From the NCBI RefSeq assembly GCF_001190785.1, contig NZ_LGSS01000002.1, forward strand, positions 62,001-126,000: a DNA stretch of 64,000 nt. The letters run 5' to 3'. Origin of the DNA: Gottschalkia purinilytica. Lineage in GTDB: Bacteria; Bacillota; Clostridia; Tissierellales; Gottschalkiaceae. The notes below the pieces were generated by a model that was given only the letters and a program-made list of their open reading frames with translations, searched no databases and was not told the DNA's origin. Below are positions 63,443 through 64,000 of the stretch, one piece after another. The translations under genes were made by a program, and so were the position numbers. Numbering within the stretch: position 1 is the stretch's first letter; each line of letters begins with the position of its first letter.

Positions 63443-64000
63443 CTAATTTAGACAGTATTTACTAAAGTATTCTTTTAATCTTTCTGATTCTGAATCATTA
63501 CCATTTGTATAGCTTATAAATTTCTCTAAATAATATATTCCTCTTTTTGCAAAGTAATTCATATATCGCTCTATATCTTTTTTATTATTATTTATATATT
63601 TAGGTATTAAATCCCCATTTAAGTGATTCTTTATATATTCTTCGAAAACTCTAGAAATAATGTACGATTTATATACTTTTCTGTTCTTGATAGAGCTCCA
63701 TTCTATATTTGGCAAATAGATATCCTCATCAAAATTTTCTACTATATAGTCTATAATAGTTGTACTTCCATATATTCTTTTTTCTATGTTATATGAAAGA
63801 TTTTTATCATGTATCCTATAATTTACAAGATAGTCCTCTAGTTTTCTTATTTTAATTCCATTTTTTATGAAGTTTAATATATTTATAGTGTCACAAGAGA
63901 AATCATTTCCTTTATAGATTATCCAATTGACTTCATTATCCACAAAAAACGACTTTCTATATAAACAGTTTAATGGTATGGGTGTAGAACATGTATTAAA
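63443..64000 (-). CDS. Glycosyltransferase C-terminal part, 5' end outside window
   Basis: The frame stays open from 63943 (a GTG) through 19 more codons to the window edge, so the gene is cut, not short; at least 185 residues are present. The visible part includes PIPLNCLYRKSFF, an acidic GNDFSCDTINI and DYLVNYRIHDKNLSYN, the pattern at the end of a family 2 catalytic domain (acceptor motif, then LVxYRIHxxSLS), followed by a helical C-terminal extension. It would add a sugar in the flagellar or surface glycan made by the downstream genes. Donor and acceptor unknown. Confidence 0.72.
   Translation of the reverse strand, partial: FNTCSTPIPLNCLYRKSFFVDNEVNWIIYKGNDFSCDTINILNFIKNGIKIRKLEDYLVNYRIHDKNLSYNIEKRIYGSTTIIDYIVENFDEDIYLPNIEWSSIKNRKVYKSYIISRVFEEYIKNHLNGDLIPKYINNNKKDIERYMNYFAKRGIYYLEKFISYTNGNDSESERLKEYFSKYCLN

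Noticed and set aside
1-64000. tRNA, rRNA, CRISPR arrays, insertion sequences, prophage
   Set aside because: I scanned for clover-leaf patterns, spaced direct repeats, transposase or integrase motifs and terminal inverted repeats and saw none. A short tRNA could still be missed without a program such as tRNAscan-SE.

Overview
The window is low-GC, gene-dense bacterial DNA from a motile, fermentative, anaerobic Clostridia-type Firmicute. The evidence is strongly A/T-biased codon use, AGGAGG-type ribosome binding sites, TTG/GTG starts, Rex, an oxygen-sensitive pyruvate formate-lyase pair, a clostridial-type hexameric glutamate dehydrogenase and a flagellar locus. A Peptostreptococcaceae-like genus would fit, but I cannot fix the species. 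I see no rRNA, tRNA, CRISPR array, insertion sequence or phage. All but three genes lie on the minus strand.

Layout. 1-3124: a Bce-type peptide-sensing module (permease cut by the window edge, intramembrane-sensing kinase, regulator) with no ATPase gene in view. 3202-4089: 8-oxoguanine glycosylase. 4712-9009: a Na+/dicarboxylate-type amino acid symporter divergent from kbl-tdh (threonine to glycine plus acetyl-CoA), separated by 0.9 kb that holds a consensus CcpA site. 9140-12698: an orphan solute-binding lipoprotein, glutamate dehydrogenase, and a P-loop/Asp23 fusion. 12833-17241: two tandem chemoreceptors with the 3' relic of a third between them. 17443-22928: rex, an ABC-F protein, a Na+/Ca2+ exchanger and a secreted protein with calcium-loop motifs. 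23393-32266: tsaD, a YknXYZ/MacAB-like exporter, an orphan DUF2877 gene, an alanine/glycine symporter and tsaE-tsaB-rimI. 32445-33369: ribU under an FMN riboswitch. 33454-36955: an amidohydrolase, a receiver-only regulator and a MEDS/GAF histidine kinase. 37362-44441: tex, prfB (with its programmed frameshift), secA and hpf. 45217-49747: a Crp/Fnr-type regulator with an N-terminal cysteine cluster, pflA, pflB and a 45-residue rubredoxin-like protein. 50045-64000: a heptad-repeat protein, then flagellar cap genes (flgN-like, fliS, fliD, flaG, yjfB-like) joined to a sugar-nucleotide and glycosyltransferase locus.

The genes fit an amino-acid-fermenting lifestyle: uptake (symporters), threonine and glutamate catabolism, pyruvate cleavage to formate and acetyl-CoA, NADH sensing by Rex, and chemotaxis through receptors whose sensor domains resemble amino-acid-binding dCache domains. 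The right end encodes two predicted sugar routes, WbpE/A/D/B-like for a diacetamido-glucuronic acid and CapE/CapG/RmlD-like for an N-acetyl-6-deoxy-L-hexosamine. Their position directly behind the flagellar cap genes suggests flagellin or surface glycosylation.

Signals worth a second look: two intergenic clusters of DnaA-box-like 9-mers (23210-23337 and 44864-45104; the second has six same-direction boxes in two triads spaced 23 and 21 nt), a SigH-type promoter on hpf, a SigD-type promoter on flaG-fliD, the relic chemoreceptor tail, and an FMN riboswitch whose antiterminator can be read from the sequence. Several starts were moved inward from the longest open frame because a Shine-Dalgarno sequence sits inside the longer version; these are stated per gene.
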